Below, one piece after another: positions 36,563 to 47,735 of a DNA stretch of 64,000 nucleotides; position 1 is the stretch's first letter; each line of letters starts with the position of its first letter. A model generated the notes under the pieces. That model worked only from the letters and a program-made list of their open reading frames with translations. It ran no database searches and was not told where the DNA came from. A program made the position numbers and the translations under genes. Source of the DNA: Ulota crispa (Eukaryota > Streptophyta > Bryopsida > Orthotrichales > Orthotrichaceae); contig OY987245.1 in assembly GCA_963920765.1 (NCBI GenBank), forward strand, positions 12,974,727 through 13,038,726, written 5' to 3'.

Positions 36563-37087
36563 GGCCATCCTCAATCCACCTGGCAAAAAGGCCCAATATA
36601 CCAACTGAAGCTTGATCTATTAATAGGAAATAGCTCATCACATAAGAATTATATGATTTGAAGGGCATGAAAATATATATTTTTTAAATGCAATAAAACT
36701 TTGGTTTGGACATTGCATGATTTAGATGCATCACATCAAATGTTAGCTAACTTCCAAAAAAAATTAGAGGCTTATCTAAATCAAGCCCAAAGAAGGAAAT
36801 TTTATTAAAGATGTTGGGCAATAGTATGGACCCTTGTATGGACCCCTTTACTAAAATTTCCTTATTTGGGCTTGATTTGGAGAGGCATTTAAATTTTTTG
36901 AAAGTTAGTTAACATTTGATGTGATGCATCTAAATCAAGCAATGTCCAAATCAAAATTTTATTGCATTTTCAAAATGGAAATTTTCATGCCCTTCTAATC
37001 ACATAATTTTTATGTGATGAACTATTTCCTATTAATAGATTAGGCTTGGTATACTGGACCTTTTTGCAAGGTGGATTGAGGATGCCC
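36563..37087. mobile_element. fold-back Tourist-like MITE, 525 bp, TSD TTA
   Basis: Ends GGCCATCCTCAATCCACC and GGTGGATTGAGGATGCCC, flanked by TTA (36560-36562, 37088-37090). The whole element is an inverted repeat centred near 36825. A relative lies at 43878-44345. Confidence 0.65.
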
Positions 37088-37284
37088 TTAGATACACTTT
37101 TGGATGAAAAAGAGGCAGTTAATGCTTGGACCCGCCAAAAATTTCTCTCTCGCATTGCAAAATCTGCATTTTCCCAGTGCATGACTACTCCTCCAAATAC
37201 AATTTTATTTTGATCAATTAATAGGTTGAGTAAGCAATGATGGAGAATTGGTTTACTTTTTCAAACAAGCAGGCTTGTTATTGG

Positions 37285-38032
37285 TTAAGGGTAGTTGCAA
37301 GAAACACATGTCTTGCTTTCTGTCCCCTTGCTATACGGCGTGTGGTTTTAGAGGTGTATCTTTTGCTTCCTAACTTTTTTTCACATGAAAATTTAGAGGA
37401 AGGTTCACACTAAAGTTATTGACCTATTGTGTTTTTTTGGGTATTTTAAAAATCATTCACTAATCTTAAATGAATTCCAATAATATGTCTACCTTGGCTG
37501 TTTTGTGGCTTTTCAGTACTGCATTGAGGCAAAAAAAAGGAATTTGATGCCACAAATTTGAAGAGTTGTTCATCATTGAACATTACACGGATTTATCAAG
37601 CGGTTTTAGAAAAATGTAAATTATATGAACTCCACTTTCCCTCAAAGTGCGCATCCATTTGACATGCATTAGGTTTTGGAAACAAAAATTCTTGAAAATT
37701 TATTTGCATCAGTCAATGCTCCTCATAGTGGACTTAAATGGCAATTTTTTGTTTTAGTTTTTTGAGATTTTTTACTATTTTCTAAAAAGCAAAAAGGAAA
37801 TTGTCTTTTTGTTGGTAATTTCTGACCCTCTACTTTTGTGCATAACTTTTAGAATAAAATTTTTCTAGGTTTGAATTTTCATAAAGTGTGCTATTTTAAG
37901 TGCTTTACAAAATTTCCATATTTTATTTTATTTAAAAAAAATTATTTCAAAAACTCATAGTACTACCTAGTACTACCAGTTTTAAGGGTGTTTGACACAA
38001 AACTGTGAAGTGTTTCTTGCAACTACCCTTAA
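37285..38032. mobile_element. element with TTAAGGGTAGTTGCAAGAAA ends, 748 bp
   Basis: Near-perfect inverted ends TTAAGGGTAGTTGCAAGAAA and complement at 37285 and 38032. TTAA may be the target duplication, as in the CCCCT-ended elements, but the inner end differs (GGGTAG). No transposase frame. Confidence 0.5.
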
Positions 38033-38162
38033 GTACTATTCTACATTTTTACCTAGTTGCATAGGTGGGGGAAATTACATATCAACGTAAGAAACCAACA
38101 TTGTTTCCTTAGGATGAGATCCTAGAGGTTTGGTGGAGATGTTCTAAGCATGTCCCTGGCTA

Positions 38163-38415
38163 AGAGCATCATCACCTTCACATGCAATCACTGACTTGCC
38201 AAGTGTTTACATCTACTTTTGAAAAGCCCTCACAATTCTTGGCCCCCTCCCTTGCTCTTCAAATGTGGATGTGTTCCACAAATCAATAGTTAATTGATCA
38301 ATCATCAAGAGGAGTATAGGATAAAACTCACCAAGTTAGGATGAATACTGATTTCAAACATCATTGCTTGACTCACTCAGTTTGAGTGTCAAGAGAACAT
38401 TTTGAGGGGCTCTGA
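38163..38415 (-). mobile_element. diverged Tourist-like MITE
   Basis: Starts AAGAGCATCATCACC and ends near GGGGCTCTGAGC; the middle, AGGATAAAACTCACCAAGTT, is the diverged complement of a segment of 9188-9490. Confidence 0.4.
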
Positions 38416-39087
38416 GCACCTATCATCCAAATATTGCATGTGTCAATCCTTGAATTCATAATTGTACAAATGCTCTAACATTGCATGCATCTCCAAATTA
38501 TCAACCTCCAAGGAAAACAACCCTATATTAAGTTATTTGGAACAAACTAATATATCTGATACATCATCATAGAAGCTGGGTAGCCATGATGCATATTTAA
38601 CTACTTAAGGATTACCCAAAGTTCATAAGAATAATCTAAAAACTATATTGGTTTGCAAACAATCAAAAAAATATTCAAATGGAAAAATGCATACAAAATA
38701 ATAAGAGATACATCACACATGTAAAACTTGGGGAGGTCTCTAGATGTTGAAGAACATAAAGAGTTCATAAACACATGAATAGTCAATAAAGGCATTGTAA
38801 AATATTGATTCTACTATGATACATAGAATAAATATAAAGTTATTGATGACATGATATGAATACCAAATAGTTTTATTTTAGTAGCATACTCCTTTAGAAG
38901 GTTCTTTTTTTGTATAGAAATATTACAGAAGCAAATTGCCTATATCAGCGTTTTTTTTATTGGCAAATTTTGGCCATAAAACTTACCTCAAAATTATTAT
39001 GGCTACCACTACATTAAGAAATTAGGCTCAAAATGTGGATGAAATTGCAATATTTCTCCTTGAACAAATATATGATTTGCCAATTTT
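38416..39087. other. intergenic, no gene recognised
   Basis: AT-rich; no supported feature. Confidence 0.35.
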
Positions 39088-39228
39088 CACTAGAAGAAAA
39101 ATGTGTCCTAAACTAGTTCACAACAACTGCAAATGTCCTAAATGACTATAATTGAATCATTGTACAATTGTTTAGGACATTTGCAATTGTTATGAATCAA
39201 TCGCTTAGGACAAGTTTTTCTTCCAGTG
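39088..39228. mobile_element. CACTA-type mini-element, 141 bp
   Basis: Begins CACTAGAAGAAAAATGTG and ends TTTTTCTTCCAGTG. Related to the element in WRKY intron 4 (22830-22955) in the same orientation, and more symmetrical than it. Confidence 0.6.
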
Positions 39229-39391
39229 TTTTGGTTGAAAGTAGCTAATATTAGAAGACTTGTTGGATGAACGAGCACACATCATTCATTCCTTCCAATA
39301 TTAGCCAATTTTTCCTTACTTGTGCGCTTTCTAGGGTGCAAGTTGCTCAACCTTGGCAAAAACATAAAAATAACACTGGCTTGTACCTGTA

Positions 39392-40267
39392 CAGTGGGGG
39401 GACAAAAAGATTGAGAACACCTTGTTAGGCCATTCAAAGAACTGTGCCTAACATACAAAGAATAATTGATATTTTATTGTCTTGCAACATTGGTGTTGAA
39501 TTCTTATGCAACCCCCATCAAGCATACCAAATATCAACTCCTACAAATCAAAACTCTATTTTTGGTGAGTTATTTTACACAAAATTCATGGTTTTATATG
39601 ATAATTAATTAAAAAATATTGGTGATGAATTTTTGAGATTGGATTGCATGGGGATGTAAGAAACATCCATACACACATCTTTCCTTCAAACAAGCATCTC
39701 CAAAAAGCTACAAATTTCTTCTACATATGTTTTAATGTTGGGATGATTATGACCAAATGTTGTAAAATTGATATAATTGTATGATAATCAGATTTTGCAA
39801 TTTGACTTGTCCATTATGATTAAGTTTGTAACTTTGAGCACAACAATATGTTTAATTTGCCGAAATCTTATTAAAATTTGATTGTATCTATTTTACAAAA
39901 TTTGGTCATAATCATCCCAACATTAAAACATATGTAGAAGAAATTTTGTAACTTTTTAGAGATGCTTGTTCAAAGGAAAGATGTGTGTATGGATGTTTCT
40001 TACATCCCCATGCAATCCAATCTCAAAAATTCATCACCAATATTTTTTAATTAATTATCATGTAAAACCATGAATTTTGTGTAAAATAACTCACCAAAAA
40101 TAAATTTTTTATTTTTAGGAGTTAAAATTTGGTATGCTTGATGGGGGTTGCATAAGAATTCAACACCAATGATGCAAGACAATAAAATATCAATTACACT
40201 CTGAATATTAGGCACAATTCTTTGAATGGCGTAACAGGGTGTTCCCAATCTTTTTGTCTCCCCATTG
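39392..40267. mobile_element. Tc1/mariner-type fold-back, 876 bp
   Basis: Ends CAGTGGGGGGACAAAAAGAT and CTTTTTGTCTCCCCATTG, flanked on both sides by TA (39390-39391, 40268-40269). Beyond the terminal repeats the two halves remain inverted copies for about 400 bp, centred near 39830. No transposase frame, so it is a non-autonomous fold-back. Confidence 0.75.
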
Positions 40268-40637
40268 TACAGTAGCTTGTACCATTTACGTTTTATATGA
40301 AATTCTTTGCAGTTTTTCTGATGATGTATGCCTACATCACAGAACCACCGCAATGGAGTTGCAATTAATGTATTGGGCCAGACCAGGAGAGATGGCGGGT
40401 GTGGTACGATACACAAAGGCAAAAAAACAAAAAAAATAACAGTTCGGAATAGTAGTAAACTTATTGGTCATCGGAACTGGTCACCCATTGCTTGAGGAAT
40501 TCGACCTCGACAAGCTGGTCAAGGACATTTTATTCTTGAATACTCTAGAAAATTCTGAAAAGAGATCTATGCATGATTGATATTTTATAAGGCTTGGTCA
40601 ATTTATCAGAAAGAGAGGAACAACAACTTGGGTACTA

Positions 40638-40931
40638 CACTGAATATCGCGTTTAGGTTGCCCCACACTAATTTCTTGACATTTCACACTATATAAATAT
40701 TTACTATTACTACCATAATTTCATCCAAATTTATTGTAACAAAGAATTTTTAAATGACCTGTCAACAACAATGAAGTTGAGAAAAGACAAATTGAGCAAC
40801 TTTCAAGTCATAAATCATGTGAAATTCAAGTATTTCAAGAGTTGCAAGTGGTCAGGTGATGAGTCATAAGGTAACTTCCCAAGGTAAGGCAACCTAATTG
40901 TCAAGGCAACCTAAATGCAATATTTAGTGTA
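40638..40931. mobile_element. family C MITE, first of an abutting pair
   Basis: Ends CACTGAATATCGCGTTTAGG and a complement-like CCTAAATGCAATATTTAGTG. It is followed within two bases by the next copy. Confidence 0.6.
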
Positions 40932-41231
40932 CACCAAATAGTGCATTTAGGCTGCCCCATACTAATTTCTTGACATTTCACACTATTTATATATTTACTA
41001 ATATAATAGTAATTTTTTTCAATAATTGTTGTGATAAACAATGAAGGAAGGAAGCAAAGGTTGGGTGCAACAACAAGCGCCAAAGCGAGGGAGTAAGGAA
41101 GTCGGAACTTTATACAAAATTTAAAAGAGAGTTGCATGCCCCTCTAGGTGGTCAAAGGTGAGTTAGAAGGTCAGTTTGCCAAGATAAAGCAACTTGATTG
41201 TTGATGCAACCTAAATGCACTATTTAGTGTA
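40932..41231. mobile_element. family C MITE, second of an abutting pair
   Basis: Begins CACCAAATAGTGCATTTAGG directly after the previous copy and ends ATGCACTATTTAGTG. Same orientation as its neighbour. Confidence 0.6.
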
Positions 41232-42491
41232 TGGATTTTTGGCTCTGTCAACGTCCAAAAGTCTTCTAACTAAGGTAGGTATACCCATACTCAACCGTTT
41301 AAGGGTTCAGGGTACAATAAGATCTCAGAAAATTTAAGAAAAAAATATGTAGGATTAGCCTTTCAACACGCTATTATTGAATGTCATTTTGTGAAAAAAT
41401 GTGTTATTAAAGGCAAAGTTATAATTCATAGGACCCTAAAAGCAACTATAGATTGACCTTGAAACTACTTGGATGTGTTCCTATGCATGTACTTGACTGT
41501 CCCAACTCCAATCCTTCCAAATTAACTCCTAAAATGACTTGTGGCAGGACTTGCTTGTGCAAATGACATTCACTGCTCCACTTTGGGTTCAAAAGTGTGT
41601 GAAAATTGAACTCTTCAAAAATAGAGTGCTGTGTTGGGACTTTGAGAGTTGGTCGGCGATGGGTATTTCTACCTTATCACCTATTTCTTAACCTATTCCA
41701 TACTCGTCTATACTAATAATAGGCTTGGTTTCATTAGTTGGGTAGTTGGATGTTTGTAATAGAATAAAATCTCTATTAGATGGGTAGCTGGGTGTTGTTC
41801 CAAGAAGATTAAGTGGCGGTTATGTGGCGGTTATTCTTATTTGTATGATTATGTGGCGGTTATGGTCATCCTTGGGGATGGGATATACGCGGGAATAGGG
41901 GGTGGACACTTAGAGAAGGAGGCAAAGCGTGTAGGTAGGCATAGTACAAGTAAGCTCATTGTAACGAAAAGGAGAAGAAGCCTGAAGAAGGTGATTATGA
42001 AGAAAGTCATTTTAATATTTTTGCAAGGACCCCTCCCGTGATGGCCCTCCGCCGGAACGGTGGGTACAAAGATCCACTAGTATCCTAACAATATACTCAA
42101 AAACATGTGTAAACTAACGAACACTTTTCCTTGACGGAGTCAATTCAGAAGTCCCCATGAACTATACGCTCCAGGACGTCTCGCTGGGTGGATATTTGCA
42201 TGCTCCTGAATGGATCACGTTTGCTTCGCTCCCGTTCGTTGAAACTTGAACTTAACAATATTTTCATGCACTGTGGAATGTGGATCATGCACATATGGAT
42301 TCACATATTCAATCGTTTGCATTTGTTTGGAGTTGACCTTCAGGACCCCACAAAGGATGTCCGAAAGTCAATCTATGTCTGATAGTCCACACCTGTCTGA
42401 AAGTCCACCCATGGGCCATGACCTGATGACCTATGTGTGAAAGTCCACCCATTAACCCAGCCTACATGGTATGAACGTTCAATATCAACTA
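41232..42491. other. intergenic, GC-richer block at 41640-42080, no gene
   Basis: The block around 41800-42080 has GTGGCGGTTAT repeated three times and a GC-rich end (CCTCCGCCGGAACGG). It might be a fragment of an LTR fossil, but I found no partner, and the 66-codon frame at 41841 is not recognisable. Confidence 0.3.
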
Positions 42492-42792
42492 CACCGAATA
42501 GTGCATTTAGGTTGCCCTATACTAATTTCTTGACATTTCACACTATTTAAATATTTATTATTACTACAGTAAATTTCAGCAATAATTATTGTGACAAGTC
42601 ACTTTTAAAGGTCTTGGCAATAACAACACAGTTTCAGAAAGACAAATTAGCAATGTTCATGTCTTAAACCATGTGAAATTTGAATATTTAAAGAGTTACA
42701 TAAGCCTCCAAGTGGCCAAGCCATGAGTCATGAGGTAACTTTCCAAGGTAAAGCAACCTAATTGTTGAGGCAACCTAAATGCACTATTTGGT
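42492..42792. mobile_element. family C MITE, first of a tandem trio
   Basis: Begins CACCGAATAGTGCATTTAGG and ends ATGCACTATTTGGT; the next copy starts at the next base. Confidence 0.65.
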
Positions 42793-43098
42793 CACCAAAT
42801 AGTGCATTTAGGTTGCCCCAGACTAAATTCTTGACATTTTGCACTATTTAAATACTTACTATAGCTATACTAAATTTCAGCAATAATTATTGCAATAAGT
42901 AACTTTTAAAGGTCTTGGCAATAACAATAAAGTTCCATAAAGACAAATTAGTTGTGTTCATATTGTAATTCATGTGAAATTCTAATATCTAAAGAGTTAC
43001 ATGCATTTACAAGTGCCCAAGCTATGAGTTGTGAGGTAACTTTCCATGGTAAGGCAATTGGCTAATTGTTAAAGCAACTTAAATGCATGATTTGGTGT
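42793..43098. mobile_element. family C MITE, second of a tandem trio
   Basis: Begins CACCAAATAGTGCATTTAGG with no base between it and the previous copy; ends ATGCATGATTTGGTG. Confidence 0.65.
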
Positions 43099-43099
43099 A

Positions 43100-43180
43100 C
43101 ACTAAATATTGAATTTAGGTTGTTCCACACTAATTTCTTGACATTTTACACTATATAGATATTTACTAGCACTACGATAA
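43100..43180. mobile_element. family C MITE fragment, third of the trio
   Basis: Begins CACTAAATATTGAATTTAGG, in the same orientation, and loses similarity after about 80 bp. Confidence 0.5.
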
Positions 43181-43877
43181 CGGCCCAAGCTGCATTTCAC
43201 CAAAAACTCTCTAAAACTCTAGTGACTCCAGATTTCTTAGATTCAAGGAAAAATCTGAACATGCAAGCAATGCTGCATTTTTCTTAAGCTCTCCTCATGT
43301 TATGACATGAATTTAGGAACTATTCCCTCCATAATCAAGATTATCTTTAGTCCTTTCCACACCATACAAGCAATTAGAACCCAAATGTCATGATTTAGGA
43401 TTTTTGGACTTGTAATTTGTAATGTCTCCACAATATTAATTATTTAACAGTTTGGTAAATTTGACCATACATGCACCTAAAAACAAGTATATGTGCATGT
43501 TTTTGTCATTAAAAAAACAAAATTTTAATTCTTTGATGTTCCTTATTGGGCATGCAAAAACCCACACAAATTTGCTATTTGAATAATTCAAAAAAAATAC
43601 TTTTAGTAATTTATGGGCTAATACACTTTAAATTTATGAACCATAGAAGCTTGCATATCTATAATCCAATTTTTGTAGTCCTATCAAACAAATTTGTAGT
43701 CCAGATGAGTCCTTTAATTTGTTTTGATGAGATGAGATAGTTTCTAAAATTTTCACAAAAGCTCTCATTTGGACATGATAACATTCCTCATTTGTTTTTA
43801 AAAATTGACTAATCTACAAGTATAAGTATATTATTTTCAAAATATTAACATCATAGCACTATCTATTAGGGCTTAGA
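43181..43877. other. intergenic, no gene recognised
   Basis: AT-rich; no supported feature. Confidence 0.35.
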
Positions 43878-44345
43878 GCATTTGCAATGCACCTAGCTAG
43901 CTTGGCCGTTTTTTTATAGACAATAAATTGTAACAAACTTTTTTATGATTTGAAGGACATTGAAAACACTATTGTGAAAATGCAATAAAATTTGGGTTTG
44001 GATATTGACTAATTTAAACATATCCTATCAAATATTAACTAGCTTCCAGAAAAATTAGAGGGCTCTTCAAATCAAGCCTAAAAAAGGGAAAGTCAACCAA
44101 GGGGATAGTATTGGGACATGATATTGTCCCTTTGGTTGACTTTCTCCTTTTTAGGCTTGATTTGGAGAGCCCTCTAATTTTTTTGGAAGCTAGCTAACAT
44201 TTGATAGGATTTATCTAAAGTAGTCATTGTCCAAACCTACATTTAAGTTAATTTTCACAAAATATTTTTAATGCCCTTCAAATCATTAAAAATTTATGTT
44301 AAAATTTATTGTCTATTAAAAAAATCAAGCTTGCTATATCGGGCA
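43878..44345. mobile_element. fold-back MITE related to 36563-37087
   Basis: The two halves are inverted copies centred near 44120 (AATCAAGCCTAAAAAAGG and its complement on the other side), with stretches shared with 36563-37087 such as GGCTTGATTTGGAGAG. The ends are less clear than in its relative. Confidence 0.55.
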
Positions 44346-44378
44346 TGTTTACTAGTTGCATTGATTTGAGTTTGCCCC

Positions 44379-45029
44379 TTAACCCCAAAACGACCTTGAG
44401 TACATAATGTGTCCTCAACCAATTTTTGAAGTTAAATAAAAACTTACCAAATTACTATTTTTAGCAGTTTATTTTTTTGAAAATTCTTTTTGAAGTTTAA
44501 TTTTAGCTTCAACAATCTACTTTTGCAAATGATTGATTGTGATTTTTCTATTCAAGATTTTGTGCATGGTGTCCATTGCAATCTTGACTTTATGTAGTGT
44601 TGAAGGCTCTTGGGAATGAGCCTCAAATACACTAGATCTTTGAGAAAAAATCACATTAGAATTTCATTTAAAAAAATTATAGAGTAGATTTTGAGAAGTC
44701 ATAAATTGATTAGGGTTATGCATGTTAGGCTCTTTAACCTCATCTTTTTTTGGTGACCTATTTTTTGAATTTAACATGTGAAAAGAAGATTGACAAAATT
44801 CAAATCACTTTCATAGTTTTAACACCCTCATGATTAAACATTATAATCTTTTAATCCATAAGAGATATTGTTGTGTTTTCTTTTCTAATGTGATCTCTAA
44901 CATGTCTAGTTTGATTTTATACAGTTACACTTCAAAAAAATTGATACAACTTACCAAAATGTTGGCTTCTTGTTCAAATTAGAGCAAATTCCTAGAAGCT
45001 CAAGAAATCCCATGTCATTTTGGGGTTAA
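44379..45029. mobile_element. TTAA-bounded element, 651 bp
   Basis: TTAA-CCCCAAAACGACCTTGAG at the left and CATTTTGGGG-TTAA at the right; interior is the reverse complement of 8482-9135. Its right TTAA (45026-45029) is also the left TTAA of the next element. Confidence 0.65.
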
Positions 45030-45986
45030 CCCCTAAACGCCCAATTAAGTGGTCCCTCAAGGGCCAAGTGGGGTTTCAGGCATGTATCTATAACTAAACT
45101 ACTTTATATGATTTTTTGAAACTTTTATTGCCTGAGTTGGGGATTCAAAGGTATATGTGGGCATCTAATATTTCTTCATTTTGACATTTATTGAAGAAGT
45201 TATGCATGAAAAATTGAAAAACAAGGGAGAAGCCGATAGCCCAAAACAAAATTATGTTTTTTTAAAATAAAAATTCAAAATTGGTTCTTTAGATTTTTAT
45301 GTATGTGGGAAGCTTTGAATCATTCAATTTTGATAGGTGAGATGAAAGTTATGAGAAGTTTTAGTTAGCGGTTAGGTTTGGGACTCCCAAACCTCCATTT
45401 CTTTTGCCCCTTGCAAAATTTGGTGCTTTACTTTTTTGAGCTCTTTGTGATTTTTTTTTTTTGACTTTTTTTTTCCCAAGTTGTAGTAGACTAAGATTCC
45501 TTGATTTTTCCATTTGGATCAAAGTAATTCAAATTTCTCAATTCTACATAAATCCTCCAATTTTGCCTATTGTATATGCAAATTTCATGACCTTATGGCA
45601 TTGCAAGATTTTACAAAATATGATTCACACCTCCAATTCATTTGAAAATTCTCCCACTCATACCTAACTTGGTCTTCTACATGGGAAAAAAAAACCTAGG
45701 TTTTTTGTAGAGCAAATTTTTTGAGATAGTAGTGGTCAAAGGCTTTTGAAGTTTTTGGGCAACAGGGAAAAGAACTTTTTTTTTTCACTTTAGATGTCAA
45801 TATCTCACTCCTCTACATCTAGAATGAGTTGATTTTTTTCCCACAAATACCTCCCATAGTCTAGGACAAGATCTTATGATTAGATTTATGAAAAAACTTT
45901 TTTTCCTACCATTCTACTTATTCCCCCAAAAGCGACACTCTTCAATGACTTTCATAGAAAAAAGGGCTTGGGACTTTAGGGGTTAA
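45026..45986. mobile_element. TTAA-bounded element, 961 bp, sharing a TTAA
   Basis: TTAA-CCCCTAAACGCCC at the left and GGGACTTTAGGGG-TTAA at the right. Interior similar to 2317-3271 in the same orientation. It abuts 44379-45029 with one shared TTAA. Confidence 0.65.
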
Positions 45987-46159
45987 GCTCCTTGAAACAA
46001 GAAGTTATCACACCCGTCAATGTTTCTTTTGAGGAGGAACATCTCTAGAATTGAGAAGGCTTGCAAGCATGAAATACAGTTAACTTGCTCTATCTTCTCA
46101 AATGTACGCAGTAAGCTTAAGTACAGTCTGGATGCCATATTTAACTACTTCTAGACTTT

Positions 46160-46650
46160 GGAAAGTCCAGAAATCATAATAACCAAAATTTACGCTAATA
46201 CAAGGGATCGGAAAAGCTTCCAATGACCAGTGCAAACTGGAATGTCATGTTAATAGATCCTTGGATGTGGATGAAATTTATATGACTATATGTGGGGATC
46301 CCTCGATGTCTAATGCAGAATCTAATGTCAGTAAAGCAATCTTGTCTTGTGCAAATCATCATTGCCAGAATGTCTTGTAGATAGTTCCTTGGACGACAAT
46401 GCAATTTATACAACCTCATCAAGGGATCCCCTGACGTGCAAAATCTAAGGTCAGTAAAGCAATCCATAGCTGCGCAAATCATCATTGTGAGAATTTCTTG
46501 AAAATAGTTCCATGGACATGGATGAAACTTATGTAACTCCATAAGGGGATCCCTTGATGTATAGTGCAAAGTCTAATGTCGGTAAAGCAATTCATTGCTG
46601 TGCACAATATCATTGTCATATGTATTGGGAGATCCCTTGATGAAAATCCA
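46160..46650. repeat. ~125-bp tandem repeat, each unit with a palindrome
   Basis: Three to four diverged units share phrases such as GTCAGTAAAGCAATC and ATCATCATTG. Each unit ends in a GGGATCCC-centred palindrome, at 46297, 46425, 46548 and 46631 (position of the central GATC). On the minus strand the units give a repeated frame of about 41 codons, probably incidental. Confidence 0.65.
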
Positions 46651-47609
46651 CAGTATATCTCCCTTAGTAAATAGCAAGACCTATTGAAAATGTCAGTTGG
46701 ATGAGGCCAGAAAAATTTGGCCATCACAATACGCTTGCTTGGAGTGGAGGCAATCAACAGCAACACACGATTTGTCAAAGCCTAGAGAGACTTAGCACCA
46801 CCGTATCATAAGTACGTTAGATGCTCTTGATGAAGATACATGTGTACCTAGAGAAACAAAATGAACACGTGCTTGCAGTGACGATTCTGGAAACAAGGGC
46901 AAAAGCATTGAATTGCAACCAGAATACAAATCACATTTTACAGTGAATTAGCAAAGTGGCAAAGGTTGTCATATGATGGTGCTCACATTTACAGCATCTA
47001 AATATGAAATTTGTCTACTTATCATAGAACTACATACAATAGAATACTTCATTGTTCAAATAATATCAAACAATAAAGTCCATTAGCTTATCTCCCAATG
47101 TCATTGATGAGCCATAGTGGTTACTAAGGAACACATCCACCAAGTACACTTTGCAAAGATTGAGCAAAGTACTGCATAATCATGTCAGAAGACATTGCCA
47201 TACCAAAGGGTGCAGAAACAAATTACAATTGCAAGAATGAAATAAACATGCAACCAATCAAAAAAGAAACACAAAATAACAAACCAGGTGAATATGCACA
47301 ATCAAGCAGAAGTGAAGTAGCATGACAAAATGATGTTCACAAAAGCCAGATATTTATGAAAAAGAAAAATTATATTTTCATTAGCAAAAGAGCGGCCAAG
47401 CATGAAAATTAAGAACTGATATAAGCCACAAATTAAAAAAAGGGTGAATCATTGACAACCAACATCACTATATCCAATATCACAATTTGAATAAAAAATA
47501 AAGAAGCCCTTACATGATGAGCAATGGAATCCAAATATTTCAATCAATATACAAAATCCCAGTACATTGAGTACTAGCCCAGGATCTTGATAGTAGAAAA
47601 CTAGGAGAA
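46651..47609. other. intergenic, no gene recognised
   Basis: A-rich stretches; no supported coding frame. Confidence 0.35.
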
Positions 47610-47735
47610 CATCGAGGGATCCCCCAATGAAAATTATAACCGAAAGAGCACATCACCAATGATCATCGGGAGATCCCCGATGAAATGAGACCCTAGACCC
47701 AGGAACTAAGGAAGGATCGGGGGATCCTCCAATGA
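47609..47735. repeat. cluster of three GATC-centred palindromes
   Basis: Central GATC at 47618, 47672 and 47723, spaced 54 and 51 bp. The middle copy, CATCGGGAGATCCCCGATG, pairs almost perfectly. Confidence 0.8.

Larger units (their letters stand above)
36538..38144. mobile_element. possible Tourist-like element holding two younger insertions
   Basis: Starts GAGCATCTCC after TAA (36535-36537) and ends GGAGATGTTC before TAA (38145-38147). Subtracting the two inner elements leaves about 330 bp, the usual size of this superfamily. Terminal repeats are short, so the outer element is less certain than the inner ones. Confidence 0.4.

Noticed and set aside
41640-42100. LTR fossil
   Set aside because: GC-rich block with repeated GTGGCGGTTAT, but no partner copy, terminal dinucleotides or target duplication could be supported.
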